NCBI GenBank assembly: GCA_945871755.1
Contig: CAMBWV010000090.1
Location: 1-5,526 of the forward strand
DNA: 5,526 nucleotides
Direction of reading: 5' to 3'
Source: an uncultured Bacteroidales bacterium
GTDB lineage: Bacteria; Bacteroidota; Bacteroidia; Bacteroidales; Bacteroidaceae
Shown here: one piece after another, positions 5,525 through 5,526 of the stretch
Position numbering within the stretch: the first letter of the stretch is position 1
How the letters are laid out: every line of letters starts with the position of its first letter
Made by a program: the position numbers and the translations under genes
Notes under the pieces: generated by a model
What the model was told of the DNA's origin: nothing
The model's input: only the letters and a program-made list of their open reading frames with translations
Database searches by the model: none

Positions 5525-5526
5525 TG

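Overview
The window looks like a chromosomal segment of a moderately GC-rich member of the Bacteroidales (Prevotella/Bacteroides-like). Three things point there. Both promoter candidates match the Bacteroidetes -7 consensus TAnnTTTG. Most start codons lack a Shine-Dalgarno sequence. The protein families (PyrF of about 270 residues, an NahK-like sugar kinase, a stand-alone AraC-type DNA-binding domain, and a UPF0597/CyuA protein) are typical of that order. The genus cannot be fixed from the sequence alone.

Left half (1-2493), all on the minus strand: pyrF (orotidine-5'-phosphate decarboxylase), then a conserved protein of unknown function with NYN/PIN-like sequence features, then an NahK-like sugar 1-kinase of the aminoglycoside-phosphotransferase fold that runs off the left edge. 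The gaps are 24 and 55 bases, so one transcript is likely. PyrF makes UMP, and an anomeric sugar kinase makes sugar-1-phosphates that are often activated with UTP. That functional link is only inference.

Middle (2494-2658): a divergent promoter region with a -7 element on each strand and an imperfect dyad over the pyrF-side element. It leads rightward to a small basic protein (2659-3087) that is essentially an AraC-type double helix-turn-helix domain.

Region 3088-3582 has no gene but is unusually structured, with three separate elements. First is an array of short perfect hairpins with triloops joined by TAGTTTCAA linkers; its first copy lies inside the 3' end of the helix-turn-helix gene. 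Second is a 73-base segment with mutually exclusive hairpins. Third is a segment of about 190 bases packed with ATTCG/CGAAT words in a roughly mirror-symmetric layout, like a small non-autonomous palindromic element.

Right half (3583-5376), plus strand: a UPF0597/L-cysteine desulfidase (CyuA/YhaM) family protein followed after 45 bases by a small, very acidic protein of unknown function. The last 60 bases hold two further GC-rich hairpins of a dispersed-repeat type. The strongest candidates for something undescribed are the hairpin array and the ATTCG/CGAAT element. The genes themselves are mostly ordinary housekeeping or metabolic genes.
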